A DNA stretch of 64,000 nt from CAZMRF01 sp964568735. Its GTDB lineage: Bacteria > Acidobacteriota > Polarisedimenticolia > JACPZX01. The notes under the pieces are model-generated. The model was not told the DNA's origin. It saw nothing but the letters and a program-made list of their open reading frames with translations, and ran no database searches. The translations under genes and the position numbers were made by a program. Of the stretch, positions 51,000 through 59,550 are shown one piece after another; within the stretch, counting starts at the first letter, position 1, and each line of letters starts with the position of its first letter. The stretch is from NCBI GenBank assembly GCA_964568735.1, contig CAZMRF010000006.1, positions 1-64,000 of the forward strand, given 5' to 3'.

Positions 51000-52082
51000 G
51001 TGCGGATACTGCTGGCCCCCGACAAGTTCAAGGGGACATTCACCGCAGCGGAGATCTGCGGACATCTCGCCGAGGGGATCCACCAGGTGGATCCCGGCGT
51101 GACGGTGACTTCTTGCCCGATGGCGGACGGCGGCGACGGTACGCTGGATGTCCTCCTCGCCGCACGCGGGGGCGTCAAAGAGACAGTCAGCGCTCCCGGA
51201 CCGCTCGGCGGCACGGTGGAATCTCCGGTGGCATTCCTCAGCGACGGAGCTGCCCTGATCGAATCCGCGTTTTTCTGCGGCCCGGCTGCCCTCGGCGCGC
51301 GCAAGCCCGATCCGATGCTTGCGTCCACCCTTGGTCTGGGCGTCGCGGTTCGGCAGGCCCTGGCCCGTTCGCCTGCGAGGCTGCTCCTGGGGATCGGCGG
51401 ATCGGTCACCGTCGACGGTGGGCTGGGGTTCGCGAGCGCCCTCGGCTACCGGCTGAGAGACCAGGCTGGGTCCATCCTTCAGGGTTGTGGGAGGGACCTA
51501 TCGAGGTTGTGCTTCATCGAGCCGCCAGTAGACGGCCTTTTTTCCACTCGGGTACTGGCGCTCGCTGACGTGAGCAACAGGCTCCTCGGGGCGACCGGTG
51601 CTGCACGGGTCTTCGGCCCGCTGAAGGGGGCGAGCCGTGAGCAAGTCGAGGAGCTCGATCGGGGTCTCGCCAACCTCGCGGCTGTGCTTTCTCGTGAATT
51701 GGGTGTACAGGTCGCCGACATCGAGGGAGGCGGCGCAGGAGGAGGACTCGGAGCGGCCGCTGTCGCATTCCTTGGAGCGCGCATCGCATCTGGAGCTTCC
51801 ACGGTGGGGGAGCTGACGGGCTTGCAACCCCTGCTCCAGAGTGCCGACCTGGTTGTAACGGGTGAGGGGGCCTTCGACGCCCTCCATTCTGGCAAGGTGG
51901 TTGGAGAAGTAGCCAGGCTTTGCGCGGCTCGAGACGTGCCCCTGGTGGTGGTTTGCGCGCGCTCAGACGGTCTACCACCTCCCGGGCGGGTGAGGGTTTT
52001 CACTATCGGGGCGGTGGTCACCGATACCGACTTGATTCAGACCGGCAAAGCCCTTGTGCACAGCGCGTTTTCGAGAGACTGA
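51000..52082 (+). CDS. Glycerate kinase (GarK/GlxK type)
   Basis: Phosphorylates D-glycerate, feeding glyoxylate or glycerate into glycolysis. The 360-residue protein begins RILLAPDKFKGTFTAAE and has PMADGGDGTLDVL, LLLGIGGSVTVDGG and VVTGEGAFDALHSGKVVGEVA, all family hallmarks. The GTG at 51000 is preferred because AGGGG precedes it and the product then starts like homologues; a TTG two codons upstream is possible. No glyoxylate-pathway neighbour is present. Confidence 0.92.
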   Translation: MRILLAPDKFKGTFTAAEICGHLAEGIHQVDPGVTVTSCPMADGGDGTLDVLLAARGGVKETVSAPGPLGGTVESPVAFLSDGAALIESAFFCGPAALGARKPDPMLASTLGLGVAVRQALARSPARLLLGIGGSVTVDGGLGFASALGYRLRDQAGSILQGCGRDLSRLCFIEPPVDGLFSTRVLALADVSNRLLGATGAARVFGPLKGASREQVEELDRGLANLAAVLSRELGVQVADIEGGGAGGGLGAAAVAFLGARIASGASTVGELTGLQPLLQSADLVVTGEGAFDALHSGKVVGEVARLCAARDVPLVVVCARSDGLPPPGRVRVFTIGAVVTDTDLIQTGKALVHSAFSRD

Positions 52083-52182
52083 ACAATCGCCGGAAGAATG
52101 GCTATTCATCCGGTTGATGTTCGTGCGTAACGCCATGTAAATCAACAAGTTAGACATAATGAAACAGGTGCTTATCGTTCCC

Positions 52183-52210
52183 TTGACAGTCTCGTTCCAG
52201 ATCGTATGAT
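52183..52210 (+). promoter_or_regulatory. Strong sigma-70 promoter upstream of the sigma factor gene
   Basis: Perfect TTGACA (52183-52188), 16-base spacer and TATGAT (52205-52210). It lies in the 553-base intergenic stretch 52083-52635, whose first 150 bases are clearly less GC-rich than the surroundings. The expected start near 52217 leaves a leader of about 420 bases before the ATG at 52636; no ORF or known riboswitch is evident in it. Confidence 0.7.
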
Positions 52211-52635
52211 TGTGGGCACGTGTGGGTGTATCTGGGGCTTTCAGGGCACTCATGTAGCGGGCAGGATGCGGGCATCCCGGTTGATGGCACGAATTCTCCG
52301 GTGATGCTGCCCGGGAAAGACATAGAACCAGGAGCGGGGTCAGCCAGACAGCAAACCTCCACCCCTCGGCACGGCCATGGGCCAGTCGTGCGTATTGGTT
52401 TCGCACATTCTGACCAGCCGAATTTAACGCAGAAGGGACATCGCGCGCCGCCACCACCACTCCGAGGGTCAGGCCAAACACATCAATTCAGTCCCGCGAG
52501 GAGCGCAGATCCGCACTTCCTGTCCCTCGCACGCGCAGGGCGCCGTTGGATCTGGACGATCGCTTCAGCCGGCAGGTGGGCCGTAGCGCGGCCGTAACAG
52601 GGATGAAGAGCCGACAGATTGAGGAGCCAATTCGA

Positions 52636-54141
52636 ATGAAGCCGGTCAAGGCATTGGCGGATGGTGCGCGCCACGGGAGCTCCACGGGCGTGTCGTCCTC
52701 CGACGCATGGCATGAGGTCCCATGGCCCGAATCGGGCAAGGTCCAGGGTGTCATGCCCGATGGAAAGGCCGGAGCTGACGGCGAGTTCGACGAGAACACT
52801 TCCTTCGAAGGAGTGTTCATGGATCGGCCCGCCGCCTCGCCGGATCCTCAACGGCGGAACGGGCAGCAGGGCGAATCCGAGGCGCGTGAGGATCGCCCCC
52901 AGAAGCCCGATGACGACCGTCAGGCAGGCCTGCTCTCGATTTATTTCCGGGACATGAGCGAGACCCAGCTCCTCACCAAGGATCGCGAAGTTGAGCTCGC
53001 GAAGAGGATGGAGCAGGGGAAGCTCGGGCTGAATGCGGTCATCCGCAAGGGGCTACACCTCTGGAAGTCCATGGTGCCGCCCGACGTCAACAAGGACTTC
53101 CGGAACGGCGAGATCCCGCGACACCACCTGGATCCGTTCGTGGAGTCCCTCGTCAGGGGGGCGTCGCACATCCACTCGCTTCGCGAGAAGATCCAGTATC
53201 AGAAGCAGCGCGTCAGCTCCGCCTCACGAGTCGCGGCTGCCGGAGGCAGGCCCAGGCGTATCGGCGGGAAGATCAAGGTCGTGGCCAATGGCGCCAAGGC
53301 CGAGAAGATCAAGGTCGAGATCCGGAAGGACCAGGCCAGCATCCGCGCGATTGCGAGAGAGATGAAGCTGTCGGTCGAAACCGTTCTCGACCAGGCCGAC
53401 AAGGCTCTGAAGTCTCGCGACATCCTCGACAGGGCGCGCGAGGAGATGATCCGGGCCAACCTCCGGCTCGTGGTGTTCATCGCGAAGAGGTACGTCAACC
53501 AGGGGCTCTCCTTGATGGATCTCATCCAGGAGGGAAACCTCGGGCTGATGAAGGCCGTCGAGAAATTCGAATACAAGCGGGGCTACAAGTTCTCGACGTA
53601 CGCCTTCTGGTGGATCAAGCAGGCCATGGACCGGGCAATCGCCGACAAGTCACGGATCATCCGGATCCCGGTCCACATGAACGAGAAGTACAAGAAGGTC
53701 TCTGATGCCGTTCGCGAGCTCACCAAGACCCTCGGCAGAGAACCGTCGCCGAAAGAGATCGCCCGGAAAATGCACATGCCGGTTCCCAAGATCAAGGAGA
53801 TCCTGGAGCTGGTGAAGGACCCCATCTTCTTCGAGCGCAATGGAGATGACGACGAGGGCGGTGGCCTGCTGCGGTTCATCTCCGATGACAAGGCCATCTC
53901 TCCCTTCGACCAGGCCATCACCAGGGACCGGACAGAGAAGATCGAAGAGGCTCTGAAGGGGCTCTCGGAAAAGGAAGGGAGTGTCATCCGAATGCGGTTC
54001 GGCATCGGGGTCCAGCGGAACTACACGCTTGAGGAAGTCGGGCGTGAAATGGGCCTTACCCGCGAGCGCATCCGGCAGATCGAGTCCAAAGCCCTCAAGA
54101 AGCTGCATAAGTCCAAGAAGCTCCGCGAGCTCCTCACCTGA
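52636..54141 (+). CDS. Primary-type sigma-70 factor (RpoD-like)
   Basis: A 501-residue group 1 or 2 sigma factor. The ATG at 52636 has GAGGAG nine bases upstream. After a disordered N-terminus lacking a clear region 1.1, region 1.2 appears as LLSIYFRDMSETQLLTKDREVELAKRM. A non-conserved insert of about 130 residues follows, rich in Lys and Arg. Region 2 has VVFIAKRYVNQGLSLMDLIQEGNLGL and YKFSTYAFWWIKQAMDRAI, region 3 IRIPVHM, and region 4 LEEVGREMGLTRERIRQIESKAL. It could be the housekeeping factor or an RpoS-like one. It is followed 45 bases later by rho. Confidence 0.9.
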   Translation: MKPVKALADGARHGSSTGVSSSDAWHEVPWPESGKVQGVMPDGKAGADGEFDENTSFEGVFMDRPAASPDPQRRNGQQGESEAREDRPQKPDDDRQAGLLSIYFRDMSETQLLTKDREVELAKRMEQGKLGLNAVIRKGLHLWKSMVPPDVNKDFRNGEIPRHHLDPFVESLVRGASHIHSLREKIQYQKQRVSSASRVAAAGGRPRRIGGKIKVVANGAKAEKIKVEIRKDQASIRAIAREMKLSVETVLDQADKALKSRDILDRAREEMIRANLRLVVFIAKRYVNQGLSLMDLIQEGNLGLMKAVEKFEYKRGYKFSTYAFWWIKQAMDRAIADKSRIIRIPVHMNEKYKKVSDAVRELTKTLGREPSPKEIARKMHMPVPKIKEILELVKDPIFFERNGDDDEGGGLLRFISDDKAISPFDQAITRDRTEKIEEALKGLSEKEGSVIRMRFGIGVQRNYTLEEVGREMGLTRERIRQIESKALKKLHKSKKLRELLT

Positions 54142-54186
54142 TCCGCGCGGCCTCTGGCCCGCGCCTCGTGCCGCTCGCCTCGACCC

Positions 54187-55626
54187 ATGAACGGAAGGCG
54201 ACCCAGACCCCAGAATCCACCCGGGCATTTCCGGGGAGATAAGCGCTTCCGCGGCCACCGGCGCCAGCGCGGGAATTTCCCCGACAACCGTCGATTGCCG
54301 CAGGAAATCGATCACACGGCCGCCGCAGTGGCCACCCCGCCGGGTGAGCCGCAGGGGCCGGTCCATACCCTGGAGCAGCTGGAAACGAAGGAGCTCACCG
54401 ACCTGGTCTCTATCGCCAGGGAGCTTGAGATCCCGAACGTCTCGGTTTCCAAGAAGCACGACCTGATCTTCAAGATCCTCAAGCACCAGACCGAGAAGAG
54501 CGGCTTCAACTTCAAGGACGGCGTGCTCGAGGTGCTGCCGGACGGGTTCGGATTCCTCAGGACTCGCGACCACAACTACTTGCCGGGTCCGGACGACATC
54601 TACGTGTCGCCTTCCCAGATCGCCGCTTTCGATCTCAACACAGGCGACACGGTGAGCGGGCAGGTAAGGCCCCCGCGCAGCGGCGAGCGCTATTTCGCTC
54701 TGGTCAAGGTCGAGGCCATCAACTTCGAGCCCCCGGAAAAGTCCAGGGGGAGAATCTTCTTCGACAACCTGACCCCGCTGTATCCCGACGAGTGGATCCA
54801 CCAGGAGACGGGATCCGCGGATCTCTGCGGCCGCGTGATGGACCTTCTGACGCCGATTGGGAAAGGGCAGCGCGGGCTCATCGTCGCGCCGCCGAGAACC
54901 GGGAAGACCATGCTACTGCAGTCCATCGCGAACTCCGTGGCGGTGAACCACCCCGAGGTCGTGCTCATCGTGCTCCTGATCGACGAGCGCCCGGAGGAAG
55001 TCACGGACATGCGCAGGACGGTCAAGGGCGAGGTGATTTCGTCCACCTTCGACGAACCGGCCTCCCAGCACGTCCAGGTGGCCGAGCTGGTGATCGAGAA
55101 GGCGAAGAGGCTCGTCGAATACGGCAAGGACGTCATGATCCTGCTCGACTCGATCACCCGCCTGGCGCGGGCCTACAACACGGTGCAGCCGCCCTCCGGC
55201 AAGGTCCTCTCGGGTGGCGTGGACGCCAACGCACTCCAGAAGCCCAAGCGGTTCTTCGGCGCCGCCCGGAACATCGAGGAGGGGGGAAGTCTGACCATCA
55301 TCGCCACGGCGCTGGTGGACACCGGTTCGAGGATGGATGACGTCATCTTCGAGGAGTTCAAGGGGACCGGCAACATGGAGCTCCACCTGGATCGCGCGCT
55401 GGTCGACCGTCGCGTGTTCCCGGCCGTCGAGATGACTCGCAGCGGAACGCGCAAGGAAGAGCTTCTGCTCCCGCGCGAGGATCTCAACAAGATCTGGGTA
55501 CTGCGGAAGGTCCTGAACCAGCTCTCGGTTGTCGAGGCCATGGAGCTTCTCGTGGAGAAGCTCGGGAAGACCAAGTCGAACGAGGCCTTCCTCAAGATGA
55601 TGGTCGAATCATCCCGAGGCTCGTGA
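54187..55626 (+). CDS. rho: Transcription termination factor Rho
   Basis: Rho is the hexameric RNA helicase that ends transcription at unstructured RNA. The 479-residue protein has an Arg/Gln-rich basic N-terminal extension of about 55 residues, then ELTDLVSIARELEI, RNA-binding DGFGFLR, Walker A APPRTGKT, the Q-loop region GGVDANALQKPKRFFGAARN and RMDDVIFEEFKGTGNMELHLDR. It follows the sigma factor gene on the same strand. Confidence 0.98.
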   Translation: MNGRRPRPQNPPGHFRGDKRFRGHRRQRGNFPDNRRLPQEIDHTAAAVATPPGEPQGPVHTLEQLETKELTDLVSIARELEIPNVSVSKKHDLIFKILKHQTEKSGFNFKDGVLEVLPDGFGFLRTRDHNYLPGPDDIYVSPSQIAAFDLNTGDTVSGQVRPPRSGERYFALVKVEAINFEPPEKSRGRIFFDNLTPLYPDEWIHQETGSADLCGRVMDLLTPIGKGQRGLIVAPPRTGKTMLLQSIANSVAVNHPEVVLIVLLIDERPEEVTDMRRTVKGEVISSTFDEPASQHVQVAELVIEKAKRLVEYGKDVMILLDSITRLARAYNTVQPPSGKVLSGGVDANALQKPKRFFGAARNIEEGGSLTIIATALVDTGSRMDDVIFEEFKGTGNMELHLDRALVDRRVFPAVEMTRSGTRKEELLLPREDLNKIWVLRKVLNQLSVVEAMELLVEKLGKTKSNEAFLKMMVESSRGS

Positions 55627-55633
55627 GAATCCC

Positions 55634-57391
55634 TCAGAGCATCAGCCGGCGGATCGAGCGCGGCGGGATCGTGCCGTAGGAGAGGAGCTTCTCGTTGAAC
55701 TCGCGCAGCGAGAAGGCGGCTCCCTCCCGGCGGCGATACTCTTCGGTGAGATCCTTCAATTCCAGGTAACCCACGAAGTACGTGGAGAGTTGCGTCGCGG
55801 TGACCTTGGCCCGGCGGAGCTTCCCTTCGGCCTCGGCCTCCTCCTGGAAGCCGTATCTCCGCATCAGGTCCATCGCCCAGCGGTCGGCCTCTCCGTCGTC
55901 CATCCCCTCGGTGTGGAGCCGAGCGTCCAGTATCGCGTTGATCGGGGCCCGCAGGTTCATCTTCTTGTGGATGAGCACGCACTCGGGCTCATCCGCCGCG
56001 TAGCCCGACTCGAACATCTGTTCCTCGCAGAGCACCGCCCAACCCTCCGCGAACGTGCTGTTCGCGAAGATCTTCTTGTAGATCGAGGCGTAGGGGGAGT
56101 TCAGGGCATAGTAGAACTGGACGTAGTGCCCTGGGAACGCCTCGTGGATCGTGAGGCTCTGGAGCCCATAGTCGTTGTATTCCCGCAGGAAGGACTCGGC
56201 CGCGGCAGAGTCCCTGGCCGGATCTCCGGTGACGGGGATCGACGAGATCCAGTAGGACTTCTTCAGCTCCGGCTCGAAGGCGGGAGGGGGGTTGAAGAAC
56301 GCGACGGCCCGGCCGTCGAGGAAGCCCGGCGTCCGCTCCACGACGAAATTGTCCTCGTCCGGAGGAAGCGACAGGATGCCTGCCCTCCGGATGAAGTCCT
56401 TGACCCTGGGCACCCACTTCTCACGGACGTCCGTCAAGAGCCCGTCGGGCATCGAGTGCCGGCGGCTCACTTCCCCGATGACCTCTCCCACGATCGCGTT
56501 GATCCTCTCTTCACCGCTCTCCGAGTGCGAGTGACCGGGGAAGAACCTGGCATGGAGGGGTTCGGCCAGGTCGAGCATCTTCTGTCGCTCGGAGCGGATG
56601 TGGCTCCAGGCCCGGGCGACGATCTCGTCGGGAGTCATATCGCTCTGCAGGGTGTGGCCCAGCTTCGCGATCCAGAGATCTCTCCCGAGCCGCCAGTCTC
56701 CGTTCGAGCGCGTGAGGAGCTCTCCCTCGAGGAACCGTTGATAGTCCTCGAGAGCCTCCACGGCCCGCGCCGTCTCGCGCTCGAGTGCGCTCCGCAGGGA
56801 CGGAGCGCGCCCGAAGAGCTGAGGGAGCCCGCGGCCGAAGAACTCGAGGTTGCCCCGGTTCTGATTGGCGATGAACTTTGTCACGACGCGGGCCGGCGTA
56901 CGCAGATTCCGTTTCGCCCGCGTGAGAAAAGTGGGGATCGCTTTCAGCCGGGACAGGAGCGATCCCAGCCTCTCGGGCCAGGCCGGATCACCCTCATCGA
57001 GCAGCGTCAGCCCAAGAGCGCTATAGCCGAGGATATCGTTGTAGAGCGAGGGGTCCGTTTCGTGCGTCCGTAGATCGTCGAGAGCGAAGAGAGCTCCGTC
57101 TACGTCGTTGCGCACGAGGGCGAGATCGGTGACCGCCCCGGGAGAGAGGGTCGCTTCGTCTATCTGCGCGAGCCGCGCGCGCCAGCCTCTGCCGAACGAC
57201 CGGCGATCCGCGAGGCCATCAGGGCCAAGATCCTCCAGGAGGCCGTCGTACGCGTGGTAGCCGTGGTAAGTCGAGGCCGTCGGGCTGAGCTGGAGCATCC
57301 CATCGAGGTACTCCTCGGCGGCTTCGTAAAACCGCCGATCTCCCCCAGACACACTCTCCGGGCGCGGGATGCTCTGCCGCGTGAAGCTCAT
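55634..57391 (-). CDS. DUF885 family putative metal-dependent hydrolase/peptidase
   Basis: A 585-residue soluble protein of the DUF885 family. The zinc-site-like HEAFPGH (416-422) lies in LTIHEAFPGHYVQFYYAL and is followed by EGWAVLCEEQMFESGY, the family's paired signature resembling gluzincin peptidases. No signal peptide is present. Family members are thought to be peptidases but few have been characterised. It is convergent with rho, with seven bases between the stops and no hairpin terminator. Confidence 0.85.
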   Translation of the reverse strand: MSFTRQSIPRPESVSGGDRRFYEAAEEYLDGMLQLSPTASTYHGYHAYDGLLEDLGPDGLADRRSFGRGWRARLAQIDEATLSPGAVTDLALVRNDVDGALFALDDLRTHETDPSLYNDILGYSALGLTLLDEGDPAWPERLGSLLSRLKAIPTFLTRAKRNLRTPARVVTKFIANQNRGNLEFFGRGLPQLFGRAPSLRSALERETARAVEALEDYQRFLEGELLTRSNGDWRLGRDLWIAKLGHTLQSDMTPDEIVARAWSHIRSERQKMLDLAEPLHARFFPGHSHSESGEERINAIVGEVIGEVSRRHSMPDGLLTDVREKWVPRVKDFIRRAGILSLPPDEDNFVVERTPGFLDGRAVAFFNPPPAFEPELKKSYWISSIPVTGDPARDSAAAESFLREYNDYGLQSLTIHEAFPGHYVQFYYALNSPYASIYKKIFANSTFAEGWAVLCEEQMFESGYAADEPECVLIHKKMNLRAPINAILDARLHTEGMDDGEADRWAMDLMRRYGFQEEAEAEGKLRRAKVTATQLSTYFVGYLELKDLTEEYRRREGAAFSLREFNEKLLSYGTIPPRSIRRLML

Positions 57392-57505
57392 GACCCCTTC
57401 TGCGCCCGGGCGCGGGAAGGGGCCGGGCAGTCCCCACCTTGGCGGAGATGAAACACGCCCGCACGACGGGTGTCAATCAGCAGGAGCAAGCGTCCGGGCC
57501 GGTGC

Positions 57506-57511
57506 TAACAT
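57506..57511 (+). promoter_or_regulatory. -10-like box (TAACAT) seven bases before the 57519 start
   Basis: TAACAT (4 of 6) ends seven bases before the ATG at 57519, the same geometry as other putative leaderless genes here. No -35 element or ribosome-binding site is seen. Confidence 0.3.
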
Positions 57512-57518
57512 TGTGCTC

Positions 57519-57809
57519 ATGGATCCGGGTTGCCACGAGATCACCTGCCCATGCTGCGGCGCGACGATGACCGTGGATGCAGGCAGCGGCGCGATCCTCT
57601 CGCATGAAGCCCCCGAGAAACCCCACCACTCCCTCGAGGAGGCGGCCGACGAGGTCGCACGTGGCAAGCGGAGGGCCGAGACCCGGTTCAGCCGAGCGCT
57701 GAGTGAGCGTGCCCGGCAGAGCGAGATCCTCGAGAGAAAATTCAAGAAGGCCTTCGAGAAGGCCGCCGACGACGAGGAGCCCCCCAAGAGCCCCTTCGAC
57801 CTGGACTGA
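57519..57809 (+). CDS. Small zinc-ribbon-like protein
   Basis: A 96-residue cytoplasmic protein that I cannot name. The N-terminus has a cysteine cluster (GCHEITCPCCGATMTVD) like half a zinc ribbon, followed by ILSHEAPEKPHHS and a highly charged helical region (VARGKRRAETRF, ILERKFKKAFEKA). No enzyme motif is present. It lies alone between the DUF885 gene and a tRNA. Confidence 0.65.
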   Translation: MDPGCHEITCPCCGATMTVDAGSGAILSHEAPEKPHHSLEEAADEVARGKRRAETRFSRALSERARQSEILERKFKKAFEKAADDEEPPKSPFDLD

Positions 57810-57836
57810 GCCCGAGGTCCGAGGGCGGGGTGGAGC

Positions 57837-57930
57837 TGGCGGAGAGGGTGGGATTCGAACCCACGTGCCGATTCGTCACCGGCTTCCCGCTTTCGAGGCG
57901 GGCGCGTTATGACCACTTCGCTACCTCTCC
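57837..57930 (-). tRNA. tRNA-Ser (anticodon CGA)
   Basis: Minus-strand cloverleaf: acceptor GGAGAGG with CCTCTCC, anticodon stem CCCGC/GCGGG with loop CTCGAAA, long variable arm, T-loop GGTTCGAATCC and encoded CCA. It reads UCG. With the GGA tRNA it is the second serine tRNA here. Confidence 0.96.
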
Positions 57931-57970
57931 GCGCCACCACCGGGCCGGAAGCGGGCGGGCAGGGGACCGG

Positions 57971-57998
57971 ATTATACCCGGGCCGCTCGAGAGCGGCC
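57971..57998 (-). promoter_or_regulatory. tRNA-Ser(CGA) promoter with overlapping palindrome
   Basis: TATAAT on the minus strand (57976-57971) would start transcription about 34 bases before the tRNA. A perfect 8-bp inverted repeat GGCCGCTC-GA-GAGCGGCC (57981-57998) lies between the -10 and -35 positions and could be an operator or a chance GC palindrome. Confidence 0.5.
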
Positions 57999-58033
57999 AC
58001 ACTGCGCGGGTTATGCGCTGAAAGCATATTTTA

Positions 58034-58207
58034 CAGTTCGCCCCCTTGCCGCCCGCAGGCTTTGCCGGTATATGAGGGACCTGCCGAACTGAGTCCCGCT
58101 GCTCCAGCAGGGGACCAAGGGGAGGAGGGCACCTCCGGAAGGCTCTGACCGGGGGTGCAGACAGAAGCCGGCGCCGGGATGCTCTCCCGGCCGCCGGCTC
58201 TTATTTT
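58034..58207 (+). ncRNA. Candidate structured small RNA with intrinsic terminator
   Basis: A plus-strand segment between two minus-strand genes that shows extensive pairing. CAGTTCG (58034-58040) pairs CGAACTG (58085-58091); GCAGG (58055-58059) stacks with CCTGC (58080-58084); GTCCC-GCTG (58093-58101) pairs CAGC-AG-GGGAC (58105-58115); and CCCCTTG (58042-58048) pairs CAAGGGG (58116-58122), which makes a pseudoknot with the first helix. A 14-bp terminator follows. A promoter-like TTGCCG-N17-TATATG (58046-58074) would give a shorter 3' form. It does not match SRP RNA, tmRNA or RNase P as I know them; 6S-like identity is not excluded. Confidence 0.5.
58166..58207 (+). terminator. Intrinsic terminator of the plus-strand RNA
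   Basis: AGCCGGCGCCGGGA pairs with TCCCGG-c-CGCCGGCT (14 bp, one bulged C, five-base loop) followed by TCTTATTTT. The U-tract lies only on the plus strand and overlaps the tadA stop codon, so it serves a plus-strand transcript and not tadA. Confidence 0.8.
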
Positions 58208-58749
58208 CCGGGGCGCTTCACGTCCATGCCCGTGCCTCCGCTCCCCCGGCGGCGCCTGAAGAAGCCTCTCAACACGTCGGCCGACTCTCCTGCACGGACG
58301 CCTGCCCTGACTGGAAACCTGTGGTTCGCCCGGCGCGCGAACTCGGGCACGTCGAGGAGCCAGATACCTCCGCCCTTGGGATCCGGAGCTCCATAGACGA
58401 GACGCGCGATGCGGGCCTGGATCAGCGCACCGAGGCACATCGGACAGGGCTCGAGTGTGACGTAGAGGGTGGCCCCGATCAGGCGATGGTTGCCGCTACG
58501 GCGGCAGGCACGCCGGAGCGCCACGATCTCGGCGTGAGCGGACGGGTCGCGAGCGGCAACCGTCCGGTTGCCTCCTCGCGCCAGTGGCCGCTCGCCGCGA
58601 ACGACCACGGCTCCCACCGGGATCTCGCCTCGGCGGGCCGACGCCCGCGCGGCGCGGAGCGCCTCTCCCATCCATCGCTCGTCGCTGGCCGGGGCGGGGC
58701 CCCCCGAAGTTCTGGACGTTGAAACTCCTGTGCGGCTCGATCCCGGCAT
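58201..58749 (-). CDS. tadA: tRNA adenosine deaminase TadA
   Basis: TadA deaminates A34 of tRNA-Arg(ACG) to inosine so one tRNA reads CGU, CGC and CGA. The 182-residue protein has the zinc site H72-A-E74 and PCPMC (C102, C105), and a basic C-terminal tail. The ATG at 58749 adds about 26 residues before MGEALRAARASA; the internal ATG at 58671 is possible. It lies 48 bases downstream of the tRNA-Arg(ACG) gene on the same strand, its own substrate. Confidence 0.95.
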   Translation of the reverse strand: MPGSSRTGVSTSRTSGGPAPASDERWMGEALRAARASARRGEIPVGAVVVRGERPLARGGNRTVAARDPSAHAEIVALRRACRRSGNHRLIGATLYVTLEPCPMCLGALIQARIARLVYGAPDPKGGGIWLLDVPEFARRANHRFPVRAGVRAGESADVLRGFFRRRRGSGGTGMDVKRPGK

Positions 58750-58797
58750 CGACGTGGGTCCTGGCTCGCGGGTGCCCGCACCCCCCGGGGACGAGGG

Positions 58798-58874
58798 TGG
58801 TACGCCCAGGAGGATTCGAACCTCCGACCTTCGGATTCGTAGTCCGACGCTCTATCCAGCTGAGCTATGGGCGC
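58798..58874 (-). tRNA. tRNA-Arg (anticodon ACG)
   Basis: Minus-strand cloverleaf: acceptor GCGCCCA with TGGGCGT (terminal G-U pair), D-arm AGCTCAGCTGGATAGAGC, anticodon stem TCGGA/TCCGA with loop CTACGAA, T-loop GGTTCGAATCC, encoded CCA. The ACG anticodon requires A-to-I editing by TadA. Confidence 0.97.
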
Positions 58875-58923
58875 ACTGTTTTGGAGAGGCGGGACCCTAC
58901 CATACCCCCCACAGCGCCGGCAA

Positions 58924-59136
58924 TCAGGGGAAGAGCTTCTCGCCCGTCTCCTCGTCGTACAGGTAGACGGCTTCGGTCGGGCACGATTCCGCAGCCTCGA
59001 AAAGGGTGCCGCTATCGTGGGCCGTCGGATCTTTGACGGTGGCTTTCTTGGCGGCATCGAGCTGGAAGGTCCTCGGCGCCATCCCCACGCAGTTCGCCGC
59101 TCCGATGCACTTGGATCTCTCGACGACGACCTTCAC
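58924..59136 (-). CDS. Small ferredoxin with one Fe-S cluster
   Basis: A 70-residue electron carrier. CIGAANC, then CP near residue 52, gives three cysteines in the pattern of single-cluster ferredoxins that hold a 3Fe-4S cluster (the fourth position is Ala or Gly). The GTG at 59136 has GGGAGG eight bases upstream. An extended -10 (TGGTATTCT, TATTCT at 59179-59174) lies about 40 bases upstream. Such proteins often feed cytochrome P450s, but none is nearby. Confidence 0.85.
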   Translation of the reverse strand: MKVVVERSKCIGAANCVGMAPRTFQLDAAKKATVKDPTAHDSGTLFEAAESCPTEAVYLYDEETGEKLFP

Positions 59137-59399
59137 AGGACTGCCTCCCTTCCCCGGGCTTCCGAGAGGCCGGAGAATACCACAGGCTGCGTCCGTCGCT
59201 CTCCTGATCGACTCCCTTTCCCCCCCACTCCACGTGTCGGGAAGGAGCGTCAGAACCCCTGAAAGGGCGACTTCGTGCCTCTCGAGAAAATGGAACCGCG
59301 CCGTGACGCAGCCGCCAGCAACCCCTTTCAGTTAGTGGGCAGGATTGAACATGCGCGAATGTATACCGGGCCGGTGTCGAATATTCATGCTGTGCCGAT

Positions 59400-59427
59400 T
59401 TGACTAGGTGTTTCGCACGCCTACATT
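59400..59427 (+). promoter_or_regulatory. Promoter of the two-component gene pair
   Basis: TTGACT (59400-59405), 16-base spacer and TACATT (59422-59427). It directs plus-strand transcription with a leader of about 115 bases. The rest of the 414-base gap 59137-59550 shows nothing I can support. Confidence 0.5.
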
Positions 59428-59550
59428 GGGAAAGTCCAGAAACCTGGTATTCAGACTACAAGAACGAAACCATGCGCTCCGAGGAGGCATCCCAGGGATG
59501 CGGCCATCGGAGGCCTCGTGCCTCACGGTCCTGACAGGGGAATGACGCAG

